NCBI GenBank assembly: GCA_037389465.1
Contig: JAZARR010000078.1
Span: 3,100,001 to 3,164,000, forward strand
DNA from: Baylisascaris procyonis
Lineage: Eukaryota > Nematoda > Chromadorea > Rhabditida > Ascarididae
Length of the DNA: 64,000 nt
Reading direction: 5' to 3'
This document shows positions 38,401 through 52,900 of this stretch, piece after piece (within the stretch, counting starts at the first letter, position 1; every line of letters starts with the position of its first letter). The translations under genes and the position numbers were made by a program. The notes beneath the pieces were generated by a model. That model worked only from the letters and a program-made list of their open reading frames with translations, was not told the origin of the DNA and made no database searches.

Positions 38401-40254
38401 AGATAATGACTCGCTCGTAGATGAAATGTGGATTACTGTCGATCCAAGTCAAATGTCTCAAATATCGCCAGAAATCGAATGCCGCCCCGGATTGGAACTA
38501 GTGTATCCTACGCCAGACATACATTCCTATCAAAGATCTCAGAATTCCAAGTATTAAAGAGTGAGACTCTAGGGCAGTATCTCAGCTATTCTCGTAAAAA
38601 CACACAAATGTGGAGAAGACAGCTATTGGCATGACATCTTGTTGCCTAGTGCAGTGAAGACGATAGCTCAAATTTTTGTATGCACCATCGGCTTATCACT
38701 ATGCTTCTTATTACATCACTGGAAGGCTTTTTTTTTTTAGAACATTTGTGTTTAAGAACATAGCCAACTCCTTTCCTCTTCAATACCCATAGGTCAACGG
38801 GAAGCGCAATACCTTCCTTTTCTAAAAAAAACATCTTACTGTGGCTGCATTTTGCGTCCCTGTACTAAGCTTTGGATAAGATTTTCTCCACAAGTTCTGT
38901 ATTCCACTGAAGCACTATAAATTCGAGCGCAAGAAACGACGTGTGATGTTTTGGTGAATTCACAAATTAGATACCATTAAAGATTATGACGGCGGATAGC
39001 GCAGAAGAAGCAACATACATTGATAACAGATAAGACTTTCCTTGGCACCTGCAATTAAAGTTGGCATCCATCCGAGAATGACGGACCCCTAAAAGAAATT
39101 TCTTCGGGAATCAACATTACCCGCAAATATAAATTCTGCAAGAGGAATATAACTAACAGCTTCGCGCAATCATTTTCTACGAAATCTGAATAAAATATGC
39201 AACGACAAAAGAGTGGATGAAGAAAAGAGTGAAAGTAATAAAACGGAACAATCAAGAAAGAGGTATTGAGGTGAAAAAAAAAAGGAGCGAAAAATAGAGT
39301 AGAATTCAGAGATAAACTTGCATTGAGAGAATCGAAAAGCAATGCATACATTCAAAAAGACTTCATCAAAGCCAGAAAATATAAAAATAGCGTATAAACA
39401 GAAAACGCTTACAACGTTCATCACCCTTATAAGTTACATTTATCAACATATTTTCTAAACAACGAATTCGGCTTTTACTTTAATCACACAGATATTTCTC
39501 AACTGCAAAACATTTTCTTGGAATAGATATTTTAAACCATAAAGTATAGGATACTTTAATATCAATTTGTTTTACCAATGAAATGAAAATAGCGCAATTT
39601 CGGTTTACGAAAAAATAGAAATTAAAAATACACATTGAAGTTTTACAATCGATCATAAATAATCATTTTCAGAGATATTGTTCACTGTTGTTCATCAATT
39701 AAAAATTCTTGTTCTCATGTATTTGGCATATTGTTGTGAAATTTTCCACAAATGATATCAGTGCACCACTCTCACTCTCTCACCTACTTCCCCCTCTCCA
39801 CCCAAATATATTCGTTTTTCAGCTAAATTTAATCACAAATAAAATACTTTCGGGATAGACCAGCCTATATCTACTGTATTTGGGTGGTATCCATCTCTTG
39901 ATAACGTCATAACCGATAAAAACATCAATGCTGATGCGAACAATAAACGGGTAAATAAATACGATATATGGCATATAGAAGAAATTACTCTTGCAAAAAG
40001 AAACCTTTATAAATGGATAGAGGCAATAAAATAAAAAAAAAAAAAAAAAACAAATCAAAAACTCATAAGATAAGAACAAAGAAGAGATTTTTCATTCAGC
40101 TAAATGAGGCAATAACTGAAGGAAACTTATGCATTTAGTGGGAAATTCATAATGAAGAAAAAAAAAAAAGAAAACATTTTCAAACAAGCGAATAAAATTG
40201 AGATATGAACCGTAACTTAACATCACAAATAACATTCCTTTATAAAACAAGAAT

Positions 40255-40260
40255 TTTATT
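40255..40260 (-). promoter_or_regulatory. Poly(A) signal of the ORP gene
   Basis: AATAAA on the minus strand, about 105 bp after the stop codon, in a suitable position for cleavage a little downstream. It implies a short 3' UTR of about 120-130 nt. Confidence 0.55.
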
Positions 40261-40365
40261 GTATATGGCGGAGAATGACTAAAAAATAAAGCAAAAAAAA
40301 AAAAAAAATTCAAAATAATCAAAGTGGAATGAACATAAATAAAGAATTATGCATCATCTATAAGA

Positions 40366-40934
40366 TTAGTTTCGCTTGAAGAAAAGTGGTAACACTAAAG
40401 ACTGCAAAAGTGTGATCAACACAAAGACAAGCACAAGTCGTTTGCGGATTGATTCCTCTAGCAATTCCACACGTCCTTCAATACGTTGCAAAACATTTAC
40501 ACAACGATCCATCGTGTCCTTAAAAAGACATCTTAAAGGAATGACTCCGAAGCAATTCGTACGTACCTGTTGCAAATGCATTTCTGAATTAAGCGGTCGG
40601 TCAACTATGCAAACATTCAAATATATCAAAACTTATCGCAACAATAAAATGTATCAATAGCCTTTCATATCAGCACACTAGCCGTAAATATTCTAACTGC
40701 AACTAATGTGGGTCATCTCAAAGCGAAAATGTATATAGTGTGACCCCACACATACACCTATAGGTGAGAGTCAAAAATACATTTCATACATCTGTTGGGA
40801 GTATGATATGATTGAAAACCTAGTTCTGCCTTTATGAAGGGATTTTAGAAGTCGGATACCAACCTGGAGCAATTGCAGATGTTCATTCTCATAACAGAGG
40901 CCTCGTTTCTTGTTACGGCGATGGCGACGGGATG
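40366..40934 (-). CDS. ORP gene basic segment and C-terminal membrane anchor
   Basis: Exon 40934-40864 (71 bp, acceptor TTTTTAG) encodes [18 protein letters not shown], the basic patch seen before the coiled coil in ORP8. Exon 40518-40366 encodes a short amphipathic coil ([19 protein letters not shown]), then about 20 hydrophobic residues, [20 protein letters not shown], then KRN and stop TAA. This single C-terminal segment is the ER tail anchor that separates ORP5/8 from soluble OSBP relatives. Confidence 0.93.
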
Positions 40935-43900
40935 CTAAAAATGAAGGCATAAACACTTCTGCACGAGTGGAATATAATTTCAACAATGCTAAGTAGGCAG
41001 AACAATTTTTGGGACTATGCAATCGACTGCTTCCGTAATTATTGTCATGATTTCAGTGATTGCCTACATACTCGATGAGTATTTTTATCCACCGTGTACA
41101 ACCAAAAGCTCTGCATGAAACATTGTCATACAGAACAAACAGATAGCTCATAACGATTTACCTTGAATCCTCAACACTCTCAGACTCAAAAAACTAAGAT
41201 TGCTTTTTTTGATATTTTGAAGGATATGGATGACAATGAAGGATGATTTACTCGCTCGTACTCATAGAAAGATGGTAATGAATGTGAGATCGGCGATTAG
41301 AATATCCGTTCGCAACCTGTTTCTTCTCTCCGAACTAGTCTAGCATACGCAGTGTAACAAGAGTTGGCGTTTATCACTCAAAAACAATTATGATAGAGGT
41401 ATAAGAGAAAAGCTTGCGTTTCTTTAAAAAAAATGCGCTTTTTTTAACCCTACAGGTTCTAGTGCATTTGGATAAAGATTTTTCAGTTATCAAACCACAT
41501 GCCTGCCCCAATGCAAGGCGTTAAACCTCGTCTTCAAAAGATAATGAAGATTCTCAAACCTCTTGCACCAAAGTTGACTGGAAGAGCTGTGTCATTTTAA
41601 GATTGACTAATAAAATATTCAATTTCTTATATATTGAAATGAATAAGTGAAACAGATCTTGAATAGTAACTTACCAATAGTTGATTCGGAATCATCCGAT
41701 CGATCACGCTGCAAAACATTACCTCCAATGGGACCCGGTGAGCGCGTGAACGTGCCAAGCTTGGATTTAGTTCGAATAATAAAGTCGAATTCCACCTGTT
41801 TTACGTCATTATTATTGTCCCACGGCCGGTAACTATAAAAGTTGCACAATCTATAAAATGAACCGCAAACTAAAAATGATTCGCTAAGAAATGAAATTCC
41901 CTTACCAAATCCATACAAATGCAGTCACATTTTTTGATCTCATAGCAGCAAACAACCATGTGAATTAGGTATGCCCTTATAAGCTTGTATACGTTCGCCA
42001 AATGTTTACCGGCTTTTCAAAATTTGTACTTTCCATATTTATCCAACTAGAGATATTGCTGAGAGCCGTCTGCTGAAGCGCTACGAGAAATAAAATTCTC
42101 GATTTGATCAGTCTATATGTGCAGCAGAAACTTCCTTTATCGAAGCAAAAAAACTTCTAGTATAGACTTTTTGATTTTTTTCGTTGTGGCAAGTAATGAA
42201 ATAGTTAATTCCATACTCGGCATAGAGATACTCGTAATTTTTGCTGAGAGGATCGAGCCTGAAATAGTGCGGCTTGTGGTGTGGATTCGTCTTTGCACGA
42301 GCCCTTTGCGCCTCCTCGAGAATACTCTTCTCCTCAGTGGCTGCCACTTGATCATCTCGCGCTATTGCTTCACTCACTTTCAACCACAGCCTGCATATTT
42401 TTTAGTTTTTCGTATCGTGCGATTCGATTAGCTGCAATGGGGGCTACTCACAACAATTAATCAGAAAGCATTCCCCCTCGCATCCCTCCCCTCCTCCCCA
42501 TATCTAACCTCAGTTGAGCACAAACGTTGAAAATTCACTTATTCACAATTCATCAGAGATATGGCACTTTGCCTTTCCTCACTGTCGTTAAGTCTCCCAG
42601 CATGAATAGCACGGTGCGGCTCCACTTTGCGATAATTCCTTGCTGAGCCGTTTCAAGATCGGAATTTCTCTCCCGTAAAATTTCCATCACGATTCCAGAG
42701 GAAGGGTGCCCCTCCTGAATAATTTCTTATCGCTGAGGAGCGATATACTTCATCATAACTGCCAAAGGTGCAGTTGCCACACTTCGACTTCAATAATTGT
42801 GCATGCTCTAAATTGAACTATCCGGGAAGTGTTTTGCGCCTATGAAACAACTACAGGAATATTAAGTTTGAAATGACTGTTCTGATCAATTGCACACATT
42901 TTTAGTTGCGCGTTAACTCGAAAAAGGGAAGAAGAAAACGGTAAGAGTGAGGTGAAACGCTACGACGAGGTGAGACATTAACTTGTGATGGAGATAGAGG
43001 ACAATCGATTAGATAAGGTGAAGATAGAAATGATCCGTTCCATCAAGGAGGTGAGTGGTGAAGAGGAAAGAAGCTGAGAGGGAGGTGGGGGGGGGGGGGG
43101 GGGGGGAAAGGGAGAAGAAGAAGAGGAGATGCCAAATCAACTCTTCATACAATACTATCTATCCATGTGTTAGAAATGCAATTTTCCAATCGGAAGCTAT
43201 TCCTTTTTCCGCATATTATTATTACTAATAAGATAACAAATGATAGCCTATGTGCGATGAATGAACAATATGTGGCTCTTGTTCCTTTTTGCTATCAATT
43301 TCTTTGAAAAAAAAAAAGTTTGAAAACAATAATCTAGGCAGATGGAGGATGTAAATTTTTAGATAGTGAGGAAATATAGGCACGAATGTTGGGCTACATG
43401 GAGCAAAAATGACCACTGCAAATTTAAGGACGAAGAAAAAAAGAAGAGCCGGAATAACTCTTGCAAATACACAATACGTTACATAAAGTAGCAAAGAAGA
43501 AAGAAAAGATAAACGAAACACTTTTTCGATTCCCAATCGCCTTGTGAATTCAAAGGAATTTCGTATCTTGGTAGTCGCTGTTTGATTATTTCTTTCGTCG
43601 GCGCCCATAATAAGCTCTTCTTACCCTGTAGATAAAAATCATCAGAGCTTTAATAATGCGCGAATAAAGCTAAAATATTCGATCATAAATTAAAAGAATA
43701 TTTCGTGACGTATGTCACTATCACAAAATATTTTCCATAATAAATCAGTTGCACTCGCTCAGATTCATTAAACGTTTTGGTTTTTGCAACACAATAACAC
43801 GCTTAAACGCACGCCATACAAAAACAAACGAGTATGCTATTGCAAACTTCAAATTGATAGTCCTTTATACTTTATAAATTGTTAGTAACACTCAAATAAG

Positions 43901-46900
43901 CCTTTCATAAGAACTATCACTTCCTGCACAGTTATAAATCAAAAAGACATTGATATCGCCACCATCATGGCAACCTTTTTATTGCTCTTATATTGCCCTC
44001 CAACCATCGAAAGTTTTCAAATGATGCAAATTTCGGATAAAAAGAAAACAATCCAGCTACTTATTTTAGATTTATTGGCCTTCAAGGGCACGCAAACAAA
44101 AACACAAAATCAGTTTTAAAAACTATGCGAAAAAAATGAAAAATTTATCGAAAGAAGCAACGAACATTGTGTGTTATTGTTATTTCACCATCCCAAGTGC
44201 CGTTGATTTGCGTTAAAGTCTCTTTGCCGAGTTTTATTGCACCCGAAACGACATTCATAATGCCACCCAAAAATGGTTTCAACTTGAAATCAAGTGTGCA
44301 CAGGTAAGCAGTTCGATTGCATTCAATTTTCACCTATAAGATCACCCACATAATGCACCCGGCAAACACATATATAATAAGAAAACATATGAACGGTTTA
44401 AGGAGAGGAACTACAACACAAGTTTCAATCAACTCAGACACACTATGTTCTTAGCTAGAAATATTAGCATCTCCTGAAACGGTAATGAATCTCGTTCATG
44501 AATACGCTGAAAATAAATCCATCTCCATTTCAAAGTAAATAAGATCAAAACCCATGAGCTCAACAGACACCAATAGTGCAACGGATATATTATACACGGT
44601 TGAGGATATGAGCACTGCGTAAATCTCACGACGAATAAGGATAACAGTTGCTTACATGCCACATTCAGCCTTCACTAAAACTATATGAACGACTAATAGC
44701 AATGTGAAGGTACGTCGTCATTACAGCTGTCAGCCATTAGTTAACTACTACAGTCTCGGAAATCTTATTCATGATGCTGAAAATTAGCTGACCACCATCT
44801 GGAATATTTAGTTCATAATTCATGGATTCAATTATGCTCCAATTTATTAGCAAAAAGACTGGAAGCATTCATCACTGATCACTAGTGAAAGTATAAGAAT
44901 TAAAAACGCCACCAACAACCTCTGCAAATAGTCTATACTGCAATTTGAAGAAAAGCCCAAAATAGATACGTCAACTAGCTTCAATCGATAAAGATCTCTA
45001 AAACGGCCGAATATAATATAAGAAATTATCACCTGGCCTCCATATTCCATTGAAAGTGTGCCAATCATTATGCCTTTGCAATTTGCATAGGGCAACGTAA
45101 CTGTATAAGTTTCACCACGTGCCAATAACACAATTCGTATCGAGCCGAGCATCATCGCTGATAGACTATTACCATAATATTTACTCTTGGCAAGAATTGT
45201 ACCCGCTATATTGAATCCGGCACGGCGATTCGTAACAAATAGTGATGAGATCGGCGGATGATGAGATACCTTAGATATAATAGATCAACCTTAGTTATTG
45301 CCGCAAAATCAACATTTAGATCCTCATCTTTTAGAATATACCTTGTAGTTACAGTCATTAGAATTACTCAGTTTTTGAAATTATTGATGTGGATTGTATG
45401 AACTTACAGCGCTTGAGTGGAAGCCAGAGTCAACGCATTGCTGAATTACGTACGAGGCAGCTCCTGAATCGATCAACTTACTGATCAGTTAGCAATCAAA
45501 TCTCATAAAAATCATTACAATTTTATGTAAATCTGAACAGTGGTGGATAGTTGCATATATGAATGCCCATTCTTGCATCAATTACGAACATCAACATTCA
45601 TTATTAAAATTTCACCGGAAATGTAATGAATAATACGAATGACGCACTTGTTCTGCAACATAAAACGTCGTCGAGCCATCCGGATGCTCCCATTTGCATC
45701 GAAATACTTCCCCCAATATTGGATTATAAGGCTTCTTCAACCCTTTCGGTTTCTTATAGAAACCACTAAGATAGAATTTAATTACTTTCGTCATTCTCTC
45801 CAAAGGATCATCCTCGACTGTGGCCCTGTAATATACAACACACGTGCTTACAGATAAACACACCAAAATAAGCATCAGATTTTTTCTCTTCAGAAATATC
45901 TCACCACTTCAATCTACAGCCTATTTCAAGTATAGATGTGAGTAGAATGTTGCAGTTACACCTAATTATATTTTTACTTCACTTATATGCTATTTGCTCA
46001 GACATACTGCATAACAACACTATTTGAAACATTCCATATTGAACGACACATAATATGAATAAGTTACAAATGGCGAACAGTAAAAAGCGCATTTATTCTT
46101 CACACTTAGCAGTCACTAAGACTAAAATCAAGGGGATTCCGCCTACTTTTTCCTTCTTCCCGATTTAAGTCAAGTTTTTGATATGCGTCTCGAAGGCATA
46201 TTCAAGGACAACTATTTTCAACTTATCTCATTTTCCGGAATTTATTTACGGACCACGAAATTAGTGGGTGACCGAATGTTGGCATCGGGTGCTGAAGAAT
46301 GCGGATGAAGCCCTTGCTCTGCAAAAAAGTTTCGATCTGGCAAAGAACCTACCATAAGAAATTACTGAGTATTTTAAGATCAACAAAAGTAGCCAATGCA
46401 ATACTTCAAGGTAAGCTTACGCTTTAAGAAGATCAACATGATAGTAGAAGTCGGCAAGTTTTTCGAGGAAAGATCGAGGTTCGAGAATAAACGTCGGCAA
46501 TGTCACCTTCGAAAGATCCATTCCTGGACGAACCTGCTTCAACAGACTCCACACCAAGCTCTTGTTTTCGTCGCCCATATCTTCCGTTTGTGCGCCATCG
46601 ACCAAGGCACCAAACTTAATTTCATCACTTTCAACAATAAAACACCCACAGGTTTCTAAATAATTGCAACCTAACCTCCGCCCTTTCAAAAAAAAGAGAC
46701 TGAGAGACTCCAGAACACGAAAACATAAAATTCAAAGCAGCAGAGGAGAGAATGTTCAAAGCCCAATCGCAGGTTTTCTAACATACAGGAAAAATCACAA
46801 AACCGAAACTCAGAAGACCATAATTCTATAGCGGAAGTTGGGCGCTCATTTTATAGTCCTTATACGCACATACAGTAAGCTGTTGGCCTCTGAATACAAT

Positions 46901-49900
46901 GACTTGCAAAAATATAACTTAAAAGGTATTAGTAAGCATGCAGTTTCTTAAGAAACAATGCTAGGAATTCTGAAATGAGTGAAGTATAAGGAACGAGAGC
47001 ACCTGTTCGGGCTCCGATGGGACATATGGACTCCCTTCTTCTATTTCGAGGGTGGCTGCATCACTTTCCGATTGTACATTCGCATCGTTATCATTGTCAT
47101 CATCAAGTCCTAAACGAATGACAAATTATCATACTATCTCGAACAACCACCTCTCCATTTTAATTCTAAAAAGCACTTTTCCAGCATGGAACCCAAAAAA
47201 ATCTGCTTTCAGAGAAATCGGATGTCTTCGTTTCTTCAAAAGCTTGAGAAAATATTTGCAAAAAAAACAAAAAAAAAAACGAGCTGCCTTTTTTAGTGAA
47301 ATCTTCGTAGAAATGCAGGAATTTTCTGATCACCCGAAGGGTCTATTCGTGGTAACATGTTCGATTCACAGCGTCTAATGCAAATCGAATGATTAATAGT
47401 CAGATCTCCAGACAAGGCAAAAACTGAGTTGTTTTTACGATTCAAACTTCGGATCTTCGAATATATTTTGTTAGGCAAAGAGTGTAACAAGATAGAAATT
47501 AATTTAGCTTGCATTCAAGAGACCTGAAATGCTTTGCGGCAATGATCAGCGGCCGAAGCACTTCAAGCGTATAAGCAGCCCACAATTTCTGCGCTCATCA
47601 CCTCTATTCCTCTAAAATTCATCAATCTTAAAGCAAATGAAATATCAAAAATGAAATATCTGAGTCTTTTAGTAAAAGCAATTTATGCATACCATCGAAA
47701 TGCTTTTCAGCTTCGGTTTCGCTTATAATCGGTTCGGGTTGAGCAGCTTCAAGGGCATCTATATCGTTTGTAGAATCAGAATCCTTCTGTACTGCTTCCT
47801 CCTCTCTTCTTGGTGCATCCGACAACTTTAAACAAAGATATTGTGAATACCTTCTTACACTAGGCAAAATTCTGCTTGTAAAAGACCATATGAAATTTTA
47901 AAGGATTGCCCTGAACAAAGACTTCTTGAAGAGGCCAAGAAAGCAGTTGCAATGATGCCTCTGAGATAACAACGTCGCGGGCGTGATGTCATCGTGCTAA
48001 AATTTTTTGCATCGGTACCATAGCACTTATAGTTAACTGTTCCAACGATTTTGAATAAAATCTTCATAGTGTTGTGCGATCGCAGTTAGGGAACAATGTA
48101 TGCTGTTCCTACACTAATCGCATATTGTGTACGTCTGTGTTAACATGAAGACCCGCTCACGTCTTTTTCGTATCTATAATTCTTGAGGGTGGCCGATAAC
48201 ATAGATTTGTAAATGAATAAGCGGCATGAATCCCATACAACTTTAAATTCCTATCTAAAGTACCTATATAAATACTTTGTTTGAAGCACAATGTTCAACG
48301 TGTTGCTAAACAGAAGCATTAGAGCGACAAAAAAAGAGGAAAAGAAGTGAAAGAGAGAAAGAACGGACAAAATGGAAAGAGGAATATGGCCACAGTCCGA
48401 CAACGGAAATTATTATATTTCACATTCCCTTTTCATTCGTTATTATATGGAATTTTCTCAACTATACACGGAACTTTTCTCACATATTAAACTCTTTTTG
48501 ATCGAACACTCGGCACCGTACAATTTTTTTTTTGCACGGCCCTCTGAATACAAAGAGGTTTGCTTCATTTCTGAGGTCAGAGCAACGTAACAAGCCACAC
48601 AACACATGTAGCATTTTACAACTTACTGCGATCGAATAAAAAGTATTACATTATTCTATGCTAAACGCAAATTAAGTTCATTTAGAATATATTTTTATGG
48701 ACAACATGTTCATCGTTTCGAGCTGGCATCAAGAAATTGAGAAGAAAATCTGCAGATCTTTATACAAAGAAGTGCGTCATTTTTGACAACGAGAAGCATA
48801 TAAATGTAACCGTTGTACCTTATGCATGGTCCTCATAAGTAAACCACTGCAACGAAGCGCCAACTGAAGTGCGTCCATCCAACAGCCACCAGCCTTTAAT
48901 CATTTTTTCATGAGATCATCTTAGGCGGTAAAAACTTTTGTAATAAAATCCGGTCTAGTTCAATCAACGTTCCCTCATTTCTCTAGAATCCTGATGCAAC
49001 TGTGCGTACAGTTTATTTAAATGAACGACCTTTACTGATAAATATGCCAACACATTCGCCTGCATATGCCACTTCATGTGTAGAGAAATGTGCGGCATTG
49101 AAGTAGATTTTTTTTTTAATCCACGAACACGGATGACAAATCTTGTGATCTTTCTAGAATATGATTCTCCCAGTTCAGACTGAACAACAAATGGGTTAAC
49201 CACCTGTAATTAAGATGCCCCTAGTAGAACAATGGCGAATAAGTCACGTACTTCCGGCTGTAATTGGTAAAGTTCCAAAAAAATACTGCGATTGTGCCCG
49301 CCTCTAAAAAAAACGTTATTCTTGCATAGCGGTTCATTTTACGCAAGGTCCCTACTATGGGTTCAGTGTAGATAAACTTTCTGACTCTCCATTACTTACA
49401 AGGTGTAGAGCCATATACTGGTAGTGAACCTGTTCAGATGGGGCACGACAAATGAGGTGTGTAGTCGGAAGCGGCTGCAACGTGACTGCTCCATGACTTT
49501 CACCGAGCGGTCCTCGTGTTGCCCAAATACTTTGGTCGAGTGGATGAAATAGTTTGAAACAGAAGCCATCCTTCTTCGAGGGACGCTCGATCAATTCACA
49601 TGTGTTTAATAGGATCGTACCAACCCAATGCCCCGACTGAAAGCGCACAAATACGAGAACGTGTGCATTCTGCGATCCTTTGCACTTATCGTTGCAATAC
49701 ATATAGAGTTGATAGTTTGTAATGTGCAACAGTTTTCTCATATATTCCTGTTTAGGATCGTGCATGTTATTTGAATTTGATTAGGGCTAATGGTAAAAGT
49801 TTTCAGTTCAAACTGTAGTTATGGTGATTACTGCTGCATGAGATCGCCTGAATAAATGCTTGATAGCACCTAGATCGTCTCATTTCTAAGTTATAAATCT

Positions 49901-52900
49901 CAGAGCCCATGAGCCCTTTGTACATCAAAAATGCCTCTAAAGGCTAACGCCTCAACGAACACCAATCAACCCTGCACTGGAAAAAAATTTTCTACGTTAC
50001 CTCTTATAGAGTAAGGCTTAGCATTTTAGCTTACGCGCATTTCCCTCCTCTCTTTTTTCTCTCCTTTATCACATTTACGACTTTCCACCTATCGTTTTTT
50101 TACGTTTTATAATAAAAGATGCATCCTATAAAATCGCTAGGAAGTATAAATAAAAATGGAATGAAGACTACCAGCAAAGCTTAGAAGTGAGCAAGAATAG
50201 GATACTATTCGCTATACAAACATACACATTTGGCCATAAAACGCCCTACTGCTTGTCTGGTTTTTTTTAATTTGTTGTCTGGCAGCTCAAAACCAAATCA
50301 GATATCGGTACCGATTACATTTAAAGTTCAAAAAGAAACCAACTAATACCCCTAAAATCGTTATTTTGCGGCGCTTGATTTTACGCCATTCACATTCGTT
50401 TTATGAGCCTTGACAAAGATGAGCTTACGCTCCCTCCACTCCCGCTAAATGTTGAAGGCAATACGCGGCTGGATTTCTGAAAAGACACGCAAACGGACGA
50501 AGAAAATAGTACGAAAAGAGGCGGAAGGGGAGAAAAAGAAGGAAATGGCCCAACACTGAGATCCACCCGCACGCAGAAAATCAGCAAACAAAAGGCTACA
50601 GCTCACAAAAAATTAACGAATAAAAACCTCGTCGTGCTAAATTTCCCCATATGAAAGGAAGCATCTTAGCATAAGGACCCGTCTGAATGCGGATTGCTTT
50701 CCTATAACGTTAAAAACTAATAAGAAAAAGTTTTTGGGACATTCGAGATGACTCAGCTTACAGGCTCTTGATGAACTCCCCCCCCCCCCCAAAAAAAAAA
50801 ACAGGATTCACTTATTTTCGATGTAGAATACTTCGCCTGCGATATATAGCTAGCGGACAATTTGAACAAGCATCCCCTTAAAAACTAACTCGCAAGGACT
50901 ACCGGAACATTAGCGTGACAGGGTGAACGAAATAAGCAGAGGTGAGGAGGTGGGAGAGAAAGGGGTAAGCTTATCTATAACTAATCTCTTCGGTGTGCAC
51001 ATGCAGTCCTCTGCATTCTAAATCGAGCAATCGAAGGCAATCACCTGAATCTAACTAATCACACGCAAAAAAGCAAGTGTTCCAAGTCAAATAAAACCAT
51101 GATATGGCTTTCGAAACTAAAAAAAAAGCAAAAGTAAACTAAATCGCTTCTAAATTTCCCCGAAAAAGAAGTGCAGTAACGTTTCCGATATTACGGAACG
51201 AGCAGTGTGTGATGGTAAATTTTCGGAATCAATTAAAGATACGAGAGACATTCACAGTGGGCTCTGTTTCTTAACGGCACGTTCCACCTTCAAGACATAT
51301 CAGATAGGTAACCACTTAGATCACAAACTTATCTTCAAATCAAAATGCGATTTGAGGATTTAAAAACATTCGTTCACTCGCTAAACGTAATTTCGGTGAC
51401 CATAAACGAATCGAGAAATGAACTACTTAGGAAGTAGAGAGGACGAGGAAAAGTAGCTTGTCATTGTGAGACAATACCACATTCGTACACCTTGAAGAGA
51501 AGTGAACGCATCGCTTTTGAAAGTATGCAGTTTTAGTTCACCTCAGCGACAGCCTGCATTCACGAAGCAATTCAGCCAGATACTCATTTAAAGTCCTTCC
51601 ATATGTTACGTTTACAAATGAGCCTATACCTGGTCATATTTTTCTTCTCGCTTCCCAACCCCTCCTCCGTCCTCGTCAATATCATGCGAGTGCTTGCATA
51701 TGGTCTTCTGTGAGGTATTCCAACGTGACAAATTTCTAAGCTATCTCTGAAATAGGCGCAACTTTTCTCCTCTCCCCATATTCAAAAGTTCCAAACTTTC
51801 ATATGAAACATTTAAATCTAAGGGTTGCAAACCTCTGCCCATAAAAACTGAAGAAAAACTGTCGATATACCAAACGTTTAAGAAAAGAAACCTTTTCAAT
51901 CTTGTTGCTCTTATAGATCATCATTAAGCCAGGTTTAAGCACGCAATAATAGCGATTCCATTTACGCAGTGTGCCTCGCACTTTCAGCCAATCGGCCATC
52001 ACAACGACGGTCGGATCCCGCAACGAAGCGAGCAGTTCCTGCGCAACACGCTTCTTCTCATCTTTGTATTCCCGTTTCTGCTTCTGAAAACTCAGAAAGA
52101 ATAATGCACTGAAGCCTGGATTCTTCTATCGTTTTATATCGAAAACTGAATATCTATATGGGGTAGTTGAAGCAAAACTTTGCTAACACGGTCAAAGATA
52201 ATTTGAAGGATTTGAAAAATATTCTACTTAGGCAATATGTACACACTATAGCTGTAAATACTTCACACTATGAATGTAATATAAATTTCCCAACTCCATC
52301 CGGTTGACTCAGCCAATATATGTTCAATATGAGATGAAAACGTTTTTTCGAATCCCGAATTAGATCTAAAAAATCTTTGAAGTCTTAGGTTACCCAGGAA
52401 AACTTTATACTATCATTATCTCAAAGAATATGATGGGTCTCGAAGTGATAAATATTATTATCTGATATAGAAAAAAAAGTGCATCACATATGGGGGTTGA
52501 AATGTGCATTTTTTTGGCTTAAAAAAAGAAGAAATAAAGCAGGAAAACAATGCGAATGCTAATAAATATGTGCATTTAACGCATGAAATGCATCAACAAT
52601 CAACGATAATCGACGAATGACAATCAAATATTTTACAAATGATTTTAAAGAAAGGAAGACGTGCAATATAGAAAAGTGGGCGTTGATAATCATAAAAATA
52701 TTCGGAAAATTGCAAAATAAGGCAATTCGGTGAATGACGATTTCGATGAAAATTTTGTGGAAAATATGGAAAATTTTAAATTAAAGAGCACAGCATTAAA
52801 GATGACTATTTCAATTTTATAAAAATAGAAACTCGAAGAGATACTAAATGAAAAATGAGAAAATGCGAAATGATAATTACCTTCAAAGTATTATTGGAAC

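Larger units (their letters stand above)
17400..40250. other. Gene-poor interval of about 23 kb
   Basis: Apart from the partial AP-2 copy, a (TA)n array, a GC-rich island, one exon-like segment and repeat relics (listed separately), no coding sequence was recognised on either strand. It could include distal 5' exons or regulatory DNA of the AP-2 gene, which is transcribed away from it. Confidence 0.6.
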
